Below the pieces are notes generated by a model. It did no database searches, was not told the DNA's origin, and saw nothing but the letters and a program-made list of their open reading frames with translations. Below, piece after piece: positions 16,701 to 25,199 of a stretch of DNA of 44,998 nucleotides; within the stretch, counting starts at the first letter, position 1; each line of letters starts with the position of its first letter. The DNA comes from Gammaproteobacteria bacterium (GTDB lineage: Bacteria > Pseudomonadota > Gammaproteobacteria > Pseudomonadales > Azotimanducaceae). The DNA lies in the NCBI GenBank assembly GCA_021773555.1, contig JAJFKA010000028.1, positions 1-44,998 of the forward strand, written 5' to 3'. A program made the position numbers and the translations under genes.

Positions 16701-17569
16701 CAGCTACTCTGATGCCTTACAACTGCGTTCTCGGCAATCTCCCGGTTTGAGACACTTAGCAGATCACCATTGTCGAGCAGAATCTCGGTTTTAACGCCGG
16801 TAACCTGACTCACGCTACCAGTCTGATTCCCGATTGATATACGGTCACCTTCCTGGAACATGTCGCGCACGTAGTTACCGGCCAGAATATTCGCGGCGAT
16901 ATCACGAGAGCCGAATCCAAAACCAATTGCAGCGGCGGCACCAATTGAAATCAGCGCAATGCCAATCACCAGATTCAACAATTCGGTTTCCAGTTCGAGT
17001 TGACCAATCGACAAAGTCACGACGATGATCACGAGTAATCCATAGGTTGCAGAGCCGAGCGGTGCGGCAAAATCGGAACCCAGACCTTCTGCACTACTAG
17101 TCACCAGATCTCGCACGAACTGGGAGATGAAAAGGCCAACCATCAGGATAAATGAAGCACCAAGCACCTTCGGAATATAAAGCACGAGGTTATCGATAGT
17201 GGTTGAAACCCGCGGCAGACCAAGGCTTTCAGTAGCAGAGACGAGAAATGTCAGCATAATTAACCAGAAAATGATGCCGGACAGGATGGTACTCGTTTCC
17301 TGCTGGATGTTGGCTCTGCGTAGCACTGCACCAACACCGACCCGTTCAGAAAAAGCATCCAGCCTGATCGCCTCGAGTCCGCGCCTGGTGATCCCTGCCA
17401 TGAGTTTTGACACAAGATAGCCGATAGTCAAAATGACCACGAAGGCGAGCAGGTTGGGAATGAACTCTGCGATCTTGACCCAGAGCGCGGATACCGCTTC
17501 GATTAATGTGGTTGTCCAGATATTTACGGTACTGACCGCGCCTTCCAGTTTGTCCATCTCCTTCTCCAT
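16700..17569 (-). CDS. MscS-like mechanosensitive channel family protein (TM-helix type)
   Basis: The 289-residue protein has about five hydrophobic helices: 38-55, 95-112, 130-150, 175-192 and 200-222. The last is followed by GFGFGSRDIAANILAGNYVRDMFQEGDRI, which matches the pore-lining helix and the start of the MscS beta domain. The beta domain (about 228-285, GSVSQVTGVKTEILLDNGD) is present, but the large C-terminal alpha/beta cage of MscS is not. Such proteins are annotated as conserved TM-helix or small-conductance channels, and gating is unproven. The start may be the ATG at 17569 or one 12 nt inside (17557). It is co-translated with the sigma factor and preceded by two small membrane-protein genes. 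Confidence 0.83.
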   Translation of the reverse strand: MEKEMDKLEGAVSTVNIWTTTLIEAVSALWVKIAEFIPNLLAFVVILTIGYLVSKLMAGITRRGLEAIRLDAFSERVGVGAVLRRANIQQETSTILSGIIFWLIMLTFLVSATESLGLPRVSTTIDNLVLYIPKVLGASFILMVGLFISQFVRDLVTSSAEGLGSDFAAPLGSATYGLLVIIVVTLSIGQLELETELLNLVIGIALISIGAAAAIGFGFGSRDIAANILAGNYVRDMFQEGDRISIGNQTGSVSQVTGVKTEILLDNGDLLSVSNREIAENAVVRHQSS

Positions 17570-17590
17570 CCTCTTTAGAATTAAACCCGG

Positions 17591-17800
17591 TTATCGAATC
17601 GAGTTACGATAAATCCCTGAAAACACTTTCAGCAGCGTTGTGACAAGAAAGGCAAAGCCAAGATTCACGGAGTCCCGCATCGTCAACTGCCGATGCGCTC
17701 GTCGCCTCAGTGCTTCGATATCAGGTTCGGAAGTGTCCTCGCTAAGTTCAGCAGCCGCATCACTCAGCGCTTTTTCAACTTCTAAGAAATCATCAGCCAT
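17591..17800 (-). CDS. Small membrane protein of unknown function
   Basis: The 69-residue product has an acidic N-terminus (about 1-28), a basic patch RRRAHRQ, then one hydrophobic segment (SVNLGFAFLVTTLLKVF, about 44-60). Family not recognised. Its ATG lies inside the end of the upstream gene (8-nt overlap), and the MscS-like gene begins 21 nt later, so it is part of a tight operon. The overlap and the acidic-then-TM pattern support a real gene. Confidence 0.65.
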   Translation of the reverse strand: MADDFLEVEKALSDAAAELSEDTSEPDIEALRRRAHRQLTMRDSVNLGFAFLVTTLLKVFSGIYRNSIR

Positions 17801-18275
17801 GCCTGGCTTCCTCTTGTTGCCCGATCCTGGTCAGGCTGTTCAGCGCTTTGGCAATGTCTGCCTGCACCAGCATAACCTCAGCGATCACAAACAGGCCGAA
17901 CGCAAGTACCAGATTGGCAAGTACATCCTGAATCCAGCCAATGAGACCGGTGCCTCCAGTTTCAAGGACGGGATTAAATAATGAGAGCAGCGCAATAAAC
18001 AACGCAACAGTTCTGAGGCCCCAGGCTGCGTAAGGACTGACAACAAACGAAAAATCGCCCTTGATAAAAGTACTGGTACGCTTCGCCAGTTCAGCAACGA
18101 AGGTGCCTGTGTAATTGAGCACTGTACCCAATCGTTCCGTGTGAAGCAGTGACCCTTTGTCCTCTGGGAATGTGAACGTCGAGCTTTCCTCTTTCAATTG
18201 CTCGCCGACTGCAGCCTCTTCGTCCTGATTCATGACCGCATCTGTCACTGCGGCCTCGCGCTTCGCATTATTCAT
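17793..18275 (-). CDS. Two-helix membrane protein of unknown function
   Basis: The product is about 160 residues from ATG at 18275, which has GAGGA 8 nt upstream. The in-frame ATG at 18290 lies just upstream of that site. An acidic, probably disordered N-terminus (about 1-60) precedes two hydrophobic helices: GLRTVALFIALLSLF (about 87-101) and VLANLVLAFGLFVIAEVMLV (about 117-136). Family not recognised. It is the first gene of the minus-strand operon ending in the ECF sigma factor. A role in stress sensing is possible from context only. Confidence 0.7.
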   Translation of the reverse strand: MNNAKREAAVTDAVMNQDEEAAVGEQLKEESSTFTFPEDKGSLLHTERLGTVLNYTGTFVAELAKRTSTFIKGDFSFVVSPYAAWGLRTVALFIALLSLFNPVLETGGTGLIGWIQDVLANLVLAFGLFVIAEVMLVQADIAKALNSLTRIGQQEEARHG

Positions 18276-18484
18276 GGTCTTGTTCCTCATGTATTGAAAC
18301 TAGGACTTGGGCATGAGCCTCCAGGTCACATTCAGAGGAAAATCTATGTTTTGCTACCCTGGCGAAGCTGTTGTGATCCTCTCGCGATTTTCTGAAGGGA
18401 TTTTGTGACTATTGCCCTGCTGCGACCGTCTTGAGTATATACGGATTTTTCCGATCTAAATTTACGATACCCAAAGGAAACACA

Positions 18485-19192
18485 ATGAAACCAATTATCA
18501 CAGCAATCGCCTTGCTGACGTTGAGCCTGTGCGCAATCGCTGAAACCGGCGTCATCTCCCACGTTGATGAGGAATTGAAGTTCCTGACGATTGTAGGAGA
18601 GCAAGGTGAGCCCCGAACCTATTTCGTCACCGACAAAACCCGACTGCGCCTCCAGCAATCTTACGGAACGACAGGCTTGAAGGCCGGTAACGAAGCAGAA
18701 TTTTCCTATCGGCAGAGCAATGATGGGCGGGAATTGACGGACTTGTCGATTCAACATCCAGAAATTGCACAGCAACTCATCACCTACCAGGCTCGCGATG
18801 AAAGGTCCATCTCTGGAGAAATTGTTGGTAAAAGAAGGGTAGGATCTTCCCTCGTGGTCAAACACGACGAGGGTGAGCGCCGTACGTTCCGCATCCACCC
18901 TGATGCGGTTATCAGAAAGGGCAAGCAGATCATCGCTTTCAATGACCTGAAAAAAGGCGACTACATTACCGCCAGATATTTTCAGACTCACGAAGGATCA
19001 TTCCTGGTCAGTTCAAACGACAAGCCCGCGATTATCACACCGGCACCCGCCGTCATACCGGATGAACCAGTTCAGGTTGCTGCCGTAGCCGTCAATCTGC
19101 TACCTGCAACTGCCAGCCCATATCCGCTGTTGCTGATGATCAGCCTCCTCGCCGGTGGCGCAGCATTCGCCATCCGTGTCTATCGGAAATAA
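18485..19192 (+). CDS. Exported protein with LPxTA-type sortase sorting signal
   Basis: The product has 235 residues from ATG at 18485 (AAAGGA upstream) with a clear Sec signal peptide (MKPIITAIALLTLSLCAIA). The mature part is polar and beta-rich with two similar segments (about 20-95 and 105-170) and a KGDYITARYF stretch reminiscent of small OB/RNA-binding-like folds. The C-terminus is diagnostic: LPATASPYP, a hydrophobic helix (LLLMISLLAGGAAFAI) and the basic tail RVYRK. That is a sortase sorting signal of the LPxTA kind seen in some Gram-negatives. The sortase gene begins 4 nt downstream, so it is the likely enzyme for this substrate. A start 54 nt upstream (18431) would bury the signal peptide and is rejected. 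Confidence 0.83.
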   Translation: MKPIITAIALLTLSLCAIAETGVISHVDEELKFLTIVGEQGEPRTYFVTDKTRLRLQQSYGTTGLKAGNEAEFSYRQSNDGRELTDLSIQHPEIAQQLITYQARDERSISGEIVGKRRVGSSLVVKHDEGERRTFRIHPDAVIRKGKQIIAFNDLKKGDYITARYFQTHEGSFLVSSNDKPAIITPAPAVIPDEPVQVAAVAVNLLPATASPYPLLLMISLLAGGAAFAIRVYRK

Positions 19193-19196
19193 TCGG

Positions 19197-19799
19197 ATGC
19201 TGCGTGTCGTTCAGTATCTGCTGACGGGCGTCTGTGTCGTCGGTGCGCTGGTTTCCACTACCCAATGGATCTTTCCAATATTGGTGGCCCGCGCAGATAC
19301 CGAGGTCTTTCTCCAGTTGCGCACCGCCGCGCTCGATGAACCACCCGGTGAAAATTGGGACGTCTCGCGGAGACACAATCACCAGCGGCGTGAGGATGGT
19401 ATTATCGCAGTGCTGACATCAGACGCGGTGGCGATCCAGGCGCCCGTCTATCGTGGTACCTCGGCGGCGAGCTTAAGTGCTGGCGTCGGTTGGATTGAGG
19501 GCACCGCTGACCCAGGATCGATCGGTAACATTGGTTTGTCTGCCCACCGGGATAGCTATTTTCGGAACCTTAAGAACGTCAGTAAGGGTGATCGATTCAC
19601 GCTGACCACTGCGACCGATTCATATACCTACTCCGTCGACAGGATTGAGATTGTTGAACCCTCAGCCGTCTCGGTACTGGCACCAGGCGACCACGGTCTG
19701 TTAACGCTGGTCACCTGCTATCCCTTTTACTTTGTAGGTACTGCGCCCAGAAGATTTATCGTCCAGGCGCGAATCGAGTCCAGTGGGCAGCGGACATGA
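19197..19799 (+). CDS. Class-D-like sortase
   Basis: The 200-residue transpeptidase-fold protein starts with an N-terminal signal-anchor helix (about 3-23). The sortase core has the catalytic His in LSAHRD, the Cys in LVTCYPF and the Arg in APRRFIV, in the usual H-C-R order. Sortases cleave an LPxT-type motif and link the protein to a surface acceptor. In Gram-negatives the acceptor is unclear. It is encoded 4 nt after a gene whose product ends in LPATAS, a helix and basic residues. ATG at 19197 is chosen because a longer form from 19155 would overlap the substrate gene without a ribosome site. Confidence 0.88.
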   Translation: MLRVVQYLLTGVCVVGALVSTTQWIFPILVARADTEVFLQLRTAALDEPPGENWDVSRRHNHQRREDGIIAVLTSDAVAIQAPVYRGTSAASLSAGVGWIEGTADPGSIGNIGLSAHRDSYFRNLKNVSKGDRFTLTTATDSYTYSVDRIEIVEPSAVSVLAPGDHGLLTLVTCYPFYFVGTAPRRFIVQARIESSGQRT

Positions 19800-20001
19800 G
19801 GAAACGCCTCAAGCCTGGGCTGCGGCTTTGCTTGCCGCCTTGATTCTGATTTTTGTTTTGCACAACTGGGAAGTTGTGCCGATCGAGTTTTTGGTCTGGC
19901 AATTCGAATTACCGCACCTCTTGCTGGTGCTCTTGTTGCTATCGATCGGATTCGGACCTGGGTTAATATTTTCGACGTTGCGACTTTCGGAAGACGATTG
20001 A
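19783..20001 (+). CDS. LapA-domain (DUF1049-like) small membrane protein
   Basis: The 72-residue product has two hydrophobic helices (about 12-28 and 44-62) around LHNWEVVPIEFLVWQFELP, the signature of LapA/YciS-type proteins. Better-known relatives (LapA) act with LapB in lipopolysaccharide assembly control, but no lapB is nearby. GTG at 19783 overlaps the end of the sortase gene by 17 nt, suggesting coupling. The function here is unknown. Confidence 0.75.
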   Translation: MGSGHEETPQAWAAALLAALILIFVLHNWEVVPIEFLVWQFELPHLLLVLLLLSIGFGPGLIFSTLRLSEDD

Positions 20002-20158
20002 GGTAGGGTGCAGCATGCCCGTCAAACGGAGGTGAGATCGGCAGCTGATAACTTCTGGCTCGATCATCTCACCAATTGGAAATACAATGTGGGCAATGGC
20101 AAACGAGCTGCTGATCGCGGTGGTATACCGCGGACGCTTGGCAGCGAGGAGGTAAGGA
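20002..20158 (+). other. Short intergenic stretch before the second MscS-like gene
   Basis: It contains an inverted repeat, GGTGAGAT (20031-20038) and ATCTCACC (20066-20073), with a 27-nt loop. A 23-codon frame runs from ATG 20086 and ends in TAA just upstream of the TTG start of the next gene, across its AGGAGGT site. This could be a leader peptide, but evidence is thin. Confidence 0.3.
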
Positions 20159-20908
20159 TTGATTGACGGCCTGGTTACAAGGTTTCCGGAGCTCACAGCG
20201 ATCGCTCTGATTGTTGTCGGTTTTGTGCTGGCCGCGATGTTTTCCTGGCTGACCGGGAAGATTCTCGGCTGGCTCACCAGTACCCTGGACAATCTGATTC
20301 CATCAACTTCAATTGTTGCTTCCAACAACACTCGTATTCTATTGCAGCGAATTGTCTACTACCTGACCATCGCGATGTTTGTACTGATGGCATTGCAGTT
20401 GCTCGGTTTTGAGGGTCTGGCTGATTTTCTGGATCCAGCCATCGGATGGATTCCCGGACTGCTTTCCGGGGCCGCAATTATCCTGATCGGTTATCTCCTC
20501 GGTGATTTTGTGCACCAGATCCTGCTCAACTCGTTCTGGAGCGGTGGCAGTCCACTGGTGCCCAGACTCGCGCAAGTGACGATCGTAATCATTGCAACAC
20601 TGACGGGACTCTCGCAGATGGCAATTGATGTTTCGCTCATTGGCCAGCTACTCATTGGATTCCTGCTGGTCACACTGGGCGGCCTGTCTCTGGCTTTTGC
20701 CATTGGTTCAAGCAGCTATGTTGCCAACTTGCTTGCGCGTCGATCCTTCAACGATTTTGCGGTCGGGGATAGAATTCGCATGAAAGAGCTCGAGGGTTCA
20801 ATTCTTGAATTCACGCCAACGAGTGTGCTGGTCCGCACCGACCAGGGCGTTGCAGTTATACCCGCGAGAGAGTTTTCAGAGTCAATTGTGATCAGGCTGA
20901 CCTCATGA
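20159..20908 (+). CDS. Second MscS-like membrane protein
   Basis: The 249-residue product starts at TTG 20159, fixed by AGGAGGT with a 5-nt spacer. About five hydrophobic helices are followed by GSSSYVANLLARRSFNDFAVGDRI and a short beta domain (about 205-245, GSILEFTPTSVLVRTDQG). This is the same layout as the protein at 16700-17569, with similar motifs at the pore-helix exit, though overall identity looks low. The large C-terminal cage of MscS is absent. It overlaps the next gene by 4 nt (ATGA), so channel and MgtE-type genes are in one operon. Confidence 0.78.
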   Translation: MIDGLVTRFPELTAIALIVVGFVLAAMFSWLTGKILGWLTSTLDNLIPSTSIVASNNTRILLQRIVYYLTIAMFVLMALQLLGFEGLADFLDPAIGWIPGLLSGAAIILIGYLLGDFVHQILLNSFWSGGSPLVPRLAQVTIVIIATLTGLSQMAIDVSLIGQLLIGFLLVTLGGLSLAFAIGSSSYVANLLARRSFNDFAVGDRIRMKELEGSILEFTPTSVLVRTDQGVAVIPAREFSESIVIRLTS

Positions 20909-21711
20909 AGGCCGATGGCGTACTGTTGCATTTTACCGGATCGAGACCCCAGGCTATCGCACGGGAACTCGAAAAACTGCCAGTCGATGATATTCGTGAC
21001 TTCCTGATCGGTCTGCCCGGTCCAGATCTCGCCCGGGTCGCGTCGCAAATGTCCAGTCTGGCGCTGACCCGGTTGCTGGCAGAGTTGACGCCGGGTCAGC
21101 TTGCCAGTTGTCTCACTGAGGCATCATCCAGTGACGCCAGCGCACTGGTCGCGCACATTCCAGGACGAGATTACCAAAAAATTCTCGATGCAGCTGACGG
21201 TGGACAAAAATCTCGTCTCCAGGACCTTTTTGGCCTGCACCGACTCACCATCGCAAGTCAAACGACCAGTGACTTTATCCGTGTTACGCCCGGACTCAGC
21301 TGCCAGGAAGTTGACGATCAATTGGGCCACGCTGACCAGCAGGAGGATCTGCCCATCTTCGTCGTCGATGATCAATCGCGTTATCTGGGACTGGTGCCAA
21401 TCCTCGCGATTCTGGCCGACCATAATGAAGACAGTCGCGTCGGGAAGTTCATGATCGAAGTACCACCGATTCGAGCTGAATCGAGCATCAAGTCGGTGCT
21501 TTCATTGCCGGAATGGTACGAATATCCATGCCTGCCAGTGGTCGATGCTGACAACCGTCTACTCGGCAGTGTTGCTGCGAGCGATTTGCGCCGCGCCGAT
21601 AGCCTCGAACATGAACCAGAGGAAGCATCGCCTTTCTTCGCGCTGCTCGACAATGCTTTTGAACTTTATGCCGACACCTTGGATTACTTGCTCATGGGAC
21701 GAAAACCATGA
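20905..21711 (+). CDS. Soluble MgtE-N/CBS protein without membrane domain
   Basis: The 268-residue product has an all-helical MgtE N-domain-like part (about 10-115, with repeated Leu-rich helical hairpins such as RELEKLPVDDIRDFLIGLP and LLAELTPGQLASCL). Two CBS motifs follow (about 125-185 and 195-245, with IFVVDDQSRYLGLVPI and PCLPVVDADNRLLGSV). It ends without any transmembrane helix. In full MgtE these cytosolic domains bind Mg2+ and close the pore. A stand-alone copy could be a regulatory partner of the MgtE encoded next, which starts within its stop (ATGA). This role is inferred from architecture and coupling. Confidence 0.8.
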   Translation: MKADGVLLHFTGSRPQAIARELEKLPVDDIRDFLIGLPGPDLARVASQMSSLALTRLLAELTPGQLASCLTEASSSDASALVAHIPGRDYQKILDAADGGQKSRLQDLFGLHRLTIASQTTSDFIRVTPGLSCQEVDDQLGHADQQEDLPIFVVDDQSRYLGLVPILAILADHNEDSRVGKFMIEVPPIRAESSIKSVLSLPEWYEYPCLPVVDADNRLLGSVAASDLRRADSLEHEPEEASPFFALLDNAFELYADTLDYLLMGRKP

Positions 21712-22997
21712 GTGCGGTTGCAGATACCCTGCGCGATACCTTAATCGTCCAGTACCCCTCGGATGTCATCGAAATCCTGAACGCGGATAAGGTCGCCGTC
21801 GAATCGCTAAGGGAAGTCTCTGATGACGCTCTGTTAAAAATAGTCGAGCGAGCCGGCCGTGACGTTGTATTAGCCATATTCAACATACTTCCTCTCGAGA
21901 AAAAGGTCGCTATATTCCAGGGAGCATCAACTCGAACTACCATTCAGCTTCTGCATGGACTCAGTCCAGCAGCCCGTGAGGAGTTCCTGACCGCAGTATC
22001 ACCTGCGATGCGCGAGGAAATCGAAAATGTGCTGGCTTTCCCCAGGGATATGGCAGGCAGTTACATGGAGAGCACGCCATCGCATCTCACGATCGAAGAT
22101 ACAATCGATAGTACCTTGTCCAAGCTCAGGGCATCGAGCGCCCATCGGATCCGATCAATTTATGTGGTTGATGACGAAAACACATTGATCGGCCGCGTGG
22201 ATATGCAGGATATTGCGTTCGCAAAGGGCCAAACGAAACTGGCCGCGCTGGCGAATCCGGTTGAAGGATTCGCACTGCTGACCACACCACGGGACGAGCT
22301 GATCGAGATATTCAATCGTTTTCGAGTTGATTCGATCCCTATAGTTGACCCGGATCACCGACTGACCGGTGTTGTTCGATACGCTTCAATATTCCAGGCT
22401 GCAGAGGAAAGCCTGACGGGTGATATGCAGAAAATGGTGGGTGTGAGCCTGGATGAACGCGCGTTGTCAACGGCGAGATTTGCGGTTCGAAAGCGCTTAC
22501 CGTGGCTGCATATCAATCTTCTGACCGCGTTTCTCGCCGCATCGGTCGTGGGTATATTCGAATCGACAATCGCGCAGTTTACCGCGCTCGCAATCCTGCT
22601 TCCGGTCGTCGCGGGTCAGTCGGGTAACGCCGGATCACAGGCGCTGGCCGTCACCATGCGTGGGCTTGCGCTACGTGAAATCAACCTCATGAAGTGGCGC
22701 CAGGTGCTAATGAAAGAGATCAGGGTCGGGACCATTGATGGTTGTGCCCTGGCAATTACCTGCGGACTCGGTGTCTATATCTGGAGCCAGTCGTTTGGCC
22801 TCGCTCTGGTCATCGGTATTGCGATGATCATTTCCATGATCGCTGCCGGCATCTCTGGTGCGCTGGTGCCGATGGTTCTGATCCGCCTCGGTCAGGACCC
22901 GGCCACCGCATCATCCATCATCCTCACAACCGTCACGGATGTTGCCGGATTCATCTCCTTTCTCGGAACCGCCACGCTACTGACCTCGATACTCTGA
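21708..22997 (+). CDS. mgtE: MgtE-family magnesium transporter
   Basis: The 429-residue product has an MgtE N-domain (about 15-110), a CBS pair (about 120-235, with YVVDDENTLIGRVDM and PIVDPDHRLTGVV) and a five-helix transport domain (about 265-429). The transport domain carries conserved VAGQSGNAGSQ near 303 and the ion-pathway segment PATASSIILTTVTDVAGF near 400. The family imports Mg2+ as homodimers and is gated by cytosolic Mg2+. It overlaps the preceding soluble MgtE-N/CBS gene by 4 nt, so the two are probably made together. Confidence 0.92.
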   Translation: MSAVADTLRDTLIVQYPSDVIEILNADKVAVESLREVSDDALLKIVERAGRDVVLAIFNILPLEKKVAIFQGASTRTTIQLLHGLSPAAREEFLTAVSPAMREEIENVLAFPRDMAGSYMESTPSHLTIEDTIDSTLSKLRASSAHRIRSIYVVDDENTLIGRVDMQDIAFAKGQTKLAALANPVEGFALLTTPRDELIEIFNRFRVDSIPIVDPDHRLTGVVRYASIFQAAEESLTGDMQKMVGVSLDERALSTARFAVRKRLPWLHINLLTAFLAASVVGIFESTIAQFTALAILLPVVAGQSGNAGSQALAVTMRGLALREINLMKWRQVLMKEIRVGTIDGCALAITCGLGVYIWSQSFGLALVIGIAMIISMIAAGISGALVPMVLIRLGQDPATASSIILTTVTDVAGFISFLGTATLLTSIL

Positions 22998-23012
22998 CGG
23001 CAAGGTAACGTT

Positions 23013-23594
23013 ATGCGATACAATCAACCATTCACTCTGGACCGCATCACTATGACGCAAGTTTTCATACTCTTAATTGTGGGCATGATGCTCACCGGCT
23101 GCGCCACCACGGGAAAAAATAAAGCCCTGCAGCTTATCTATGGCAAGATCGAAAGCAAGCAGGTCGTGAGTGATCTACCTGAAAAAAGAGGCATTCTGGT
23201 CGGTGGTAAACGCGGTATCGCGCACGTAAGTAGTGGCCCCGCCGCTAAAGCGTCGGCCAACAGGAACATCGAAAAACTGATCGAACCAACTCAGCCGCAC
23301 TACCTTTACACTGTGAAGAAAACAGACGGAAAAACCCTTCAGTTAGTCACCGACAAGAACTATCTGGAGCCTAGCGACTGTGTTTTGATCGAACAGGCAG
23401 AGTTCATTAACCTCCGACTCGTTGATGATGAGCGCTGCCGGGAGCAGAAGCGAAACCAGATGGTGGCGACCCGGCATGAAATCAGCGCACGCCAGTGTGC
23501 GCTGGCTAAAAACCAGCTCGCCATCGCGCAAACGGACCGGCAGATCGCGACAGATACTGCGCAACTTGAAGCGCTCTGCCAGTATTCCCGATAG
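23013..23594 (+). CDS. Lipoprotein of unknown function
   Basis: The 193-residue product has a lipobox LTGC (Cys30) after a hydrophobic segment (FILLIVGMMLTG), so it is probably anchored in an envelope membrane. The mature part is basic and mixed alpha/beta, with more Cys residues (about 123, 137, 162, 189) in its C-terminal third. The family is not recognised. ATG at 23013 has AAGG 7 nt upstream; an internal ATG at 23052 would give a shorter, also plausible, signal peptide. It lies 15 nt after mgtE and may belong to that operon. Confidence 0.7.
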   Translation: MRYNQPFTLDRITMTQVFILLIVGMMLTGCATTGKNKALQLIYGKIESKQVVSDLPEKRGILVGGKRGIAHVSSGPAAKASANRNIEKLIEPTQPHYLYTVKKTDGKTLQLVTDKNYLEPSDCVLIEQAEFINLRLVDDERCREQKRNQMVATRHEISARQCALAKNQLAIAQTDRQIATDTAQLEALCQYSR

Positions 23595-23644
23595 CTAACG
23601 AAATCTCTGCTAAAGTCTAATCTGACAACCTCGAGGGAATCATC

Positions 23645-25033
23645 ATGAAACGCAGATCCTTGCTTGCCGCCAGCGTTACGCTTTCCATGGCACCCGGATT
23701 GCTGGCCAGCTGCGCACGCTCCAGCACACCGGTCGAACAAACGGGTTACCTGAAAAATGGGATGTACCTGTCAGACAATTTTGGACCCGTGAAGGTTGAA
23801 ACGACAACAACACAACTCGAGGTTCTGGGTAAGATCCCGGAGGAGTTAGCAGGCAGGTTCCTCCGGAACGGACCGAATCCCGTCGGCGAGGTCAACGCTG
23901 ACGCATACCACTGGTTTACCGGTAACGGAATGGTACACGGCGTTCGCCTCGATGGTGGTCGCGCTGACTGGTATCGCAATCGATTCGTCGGGACCGGGGA
24001 GGTGTCCGGGCCCAATACACATGTGATTGGTCATGCCGGCAGAACCTGGGCCATCGTAGAATCCGGAACACCGCCCATGGAACTGGGTTATGAGCTTGAG
24101 CCAGTGGGTCCGCGCGCTGGCTGGGATCGATTTTCTGCACACCCCAAATACGACCCGGTGACCGGCGAGATCCATGCAATCTGCTATGACTGGGCGAATC
24201 TTCGCGACCATGTTGAGTATGTTGTCAGGGATACAGAAGCGAATCTGGTGAAATCCGTTGATATCCCGTTACCCGGGATGCCCATGATTCATGATATGAG
24301 TCTTACAAATAACTATGTCGTTATCTATGATCTACCCGTCACCCTCAGCTTCCAGGCGCTGGCCCTTGGGGCAGATTTTCCTTTTCGCTGGGATGACGAT
24401 CATGAGCCCCGGGTAGGTCTGATGCCACGCGACGGCTCGGCAAAAGATATCGTCTGGTGTCCTGTCTCGCCAAACTACGCTTACCACCCCATGAACGCCT
24501 ACGAAGATAACGATGGAAATGTGGTAGTTGATATATGTCGCTATGAACGGATGTTTAACGCTGATACCAACGGGCCCTTTGGCGACAGCCTGCCTCGTCT
24601 TGATCGCTGGACTTTCAACCCTTCGACCCACCGAACAACCGAGGAAATTGTTGACGAACGACCCCAGGAGTTTCCTCGCTGCCATCCCGAACTGAACAGC
24701 ATGCCGTATCGCTACGGTTATAGTCTCGCTGTGGGCGAGCGCAAGTTTCCTGCGGTGTACAAGCACGATATGCAAACAGGCACCTCCAGCACATTCAATT
24801 TCGGCGCGGGTCGCCATGGTGCCGAGGCAATTTTTATTCCTAAAGAAAATGCTGAGTCAGAGGACGATGGATTTCTGATGACCTATGTTTTTGACGAGTC
24901 CCGCAAGGCGAGTGAATTGATTATCCTGGACGCATTGGATATGACTCGCCCCGCGCTCGCCCAGGTCCTGTTACCCGTGCGAGTACCTTACGGATTTCAT
25001 GGAAGCTGGGTTCCGGACGACGAAGTCTCCTGA
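23645..25033 (+). CDS. Exported carotenoid-oxygenase family protein
   Basis: The 462-residue RPE65/carotenoid cleavage oxygenase-like enzyme carries four separated His regions that match the non-haem Fe(II) ligands of this beta-propeller family: SAHPKYDP, MIHDMSL, YHPMNAY and GFHGSW. The N-terminus MKRRSLLAA continues to LLASC, which suggests a twin-arginine signal with a lipobox (Cys near 23). The enzyme would then sit in the periplasm on a membrane. Family members cleave carotenoids, apocarotenoids, stilbenes or lignin-derived compounds; the substrate here cannot be told. An exported location is less common for the family. The next gene also encodes an exported protein. Confidence 0.87.
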   Translation: MKRRSLLAASVTLSMAPGLLASCARSSTPVEQTGYLKNGMYLSDNFGPVKVETTTTQLEVLGKIPEELAGRFLRNGPNPVGEVNADAYHWFTGNGMVHGVRLDGGRADWYRNRFVGTGEVSGPNTHVIGHAGRTWAIVESGTPPMELGYELEPVGPRAGWDRFSAHPKYDPVTGEIHAICYDWANLRDHVEYVVRDTEANLVKSVDIPLPGMPMIHDMSLTNNYVVIYDLPVTLSFQALALGADFPFRWDDDHEPRVGLMPRDGSAKDIVWCPVSPNYAYHPMNAYEDNDGNVVVDICRYERMFNADTNGPFGDSLPRLDRWTFNPSTHRTTEEIVDERPQEFPRCHPELNSMPYRYGYSLAVGERKFPAVYKHDMQTGTSSTFNFGAGRHGAEAIFIPKENAESEDDGFLMTYVFDESRKASELIILDALDMTRPALAQVLLPVRVPYGFHGSWVPDDEVS

Positions 25034-25199
25034 CGCGTTGGGAAAAGAGTCAGCGCTTGGATAGTTATGGCTCCGATGACGAGGTTGTGATATCGGTGCA
25101 GGTAGGTATTTTGGGACAGTATGTTTTTCAGATTATGCGAACCACACCACAAAGCAGGTAGTAATTGTTACTGCCTTAACAGGATCAGGAAATCAGTCT

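Noticed and set aside
20086-20157. 23-codon frame just before the second MscS-like gene as a leader peptide
   Set aside because: Length and position are suggestive but there is no ribosome site and no conserved pattern; listed only in the intergenic note.
25031-25084. TGA at the end of the carotenoid oxygenase gene as another recoded UGA
   Set aside because: The protein already ends with the last Fe-ligand segment (GFHGSW plus a few residues). The 17 codons after TGA look unrelated, and no hairpin with a suitable loop follows.
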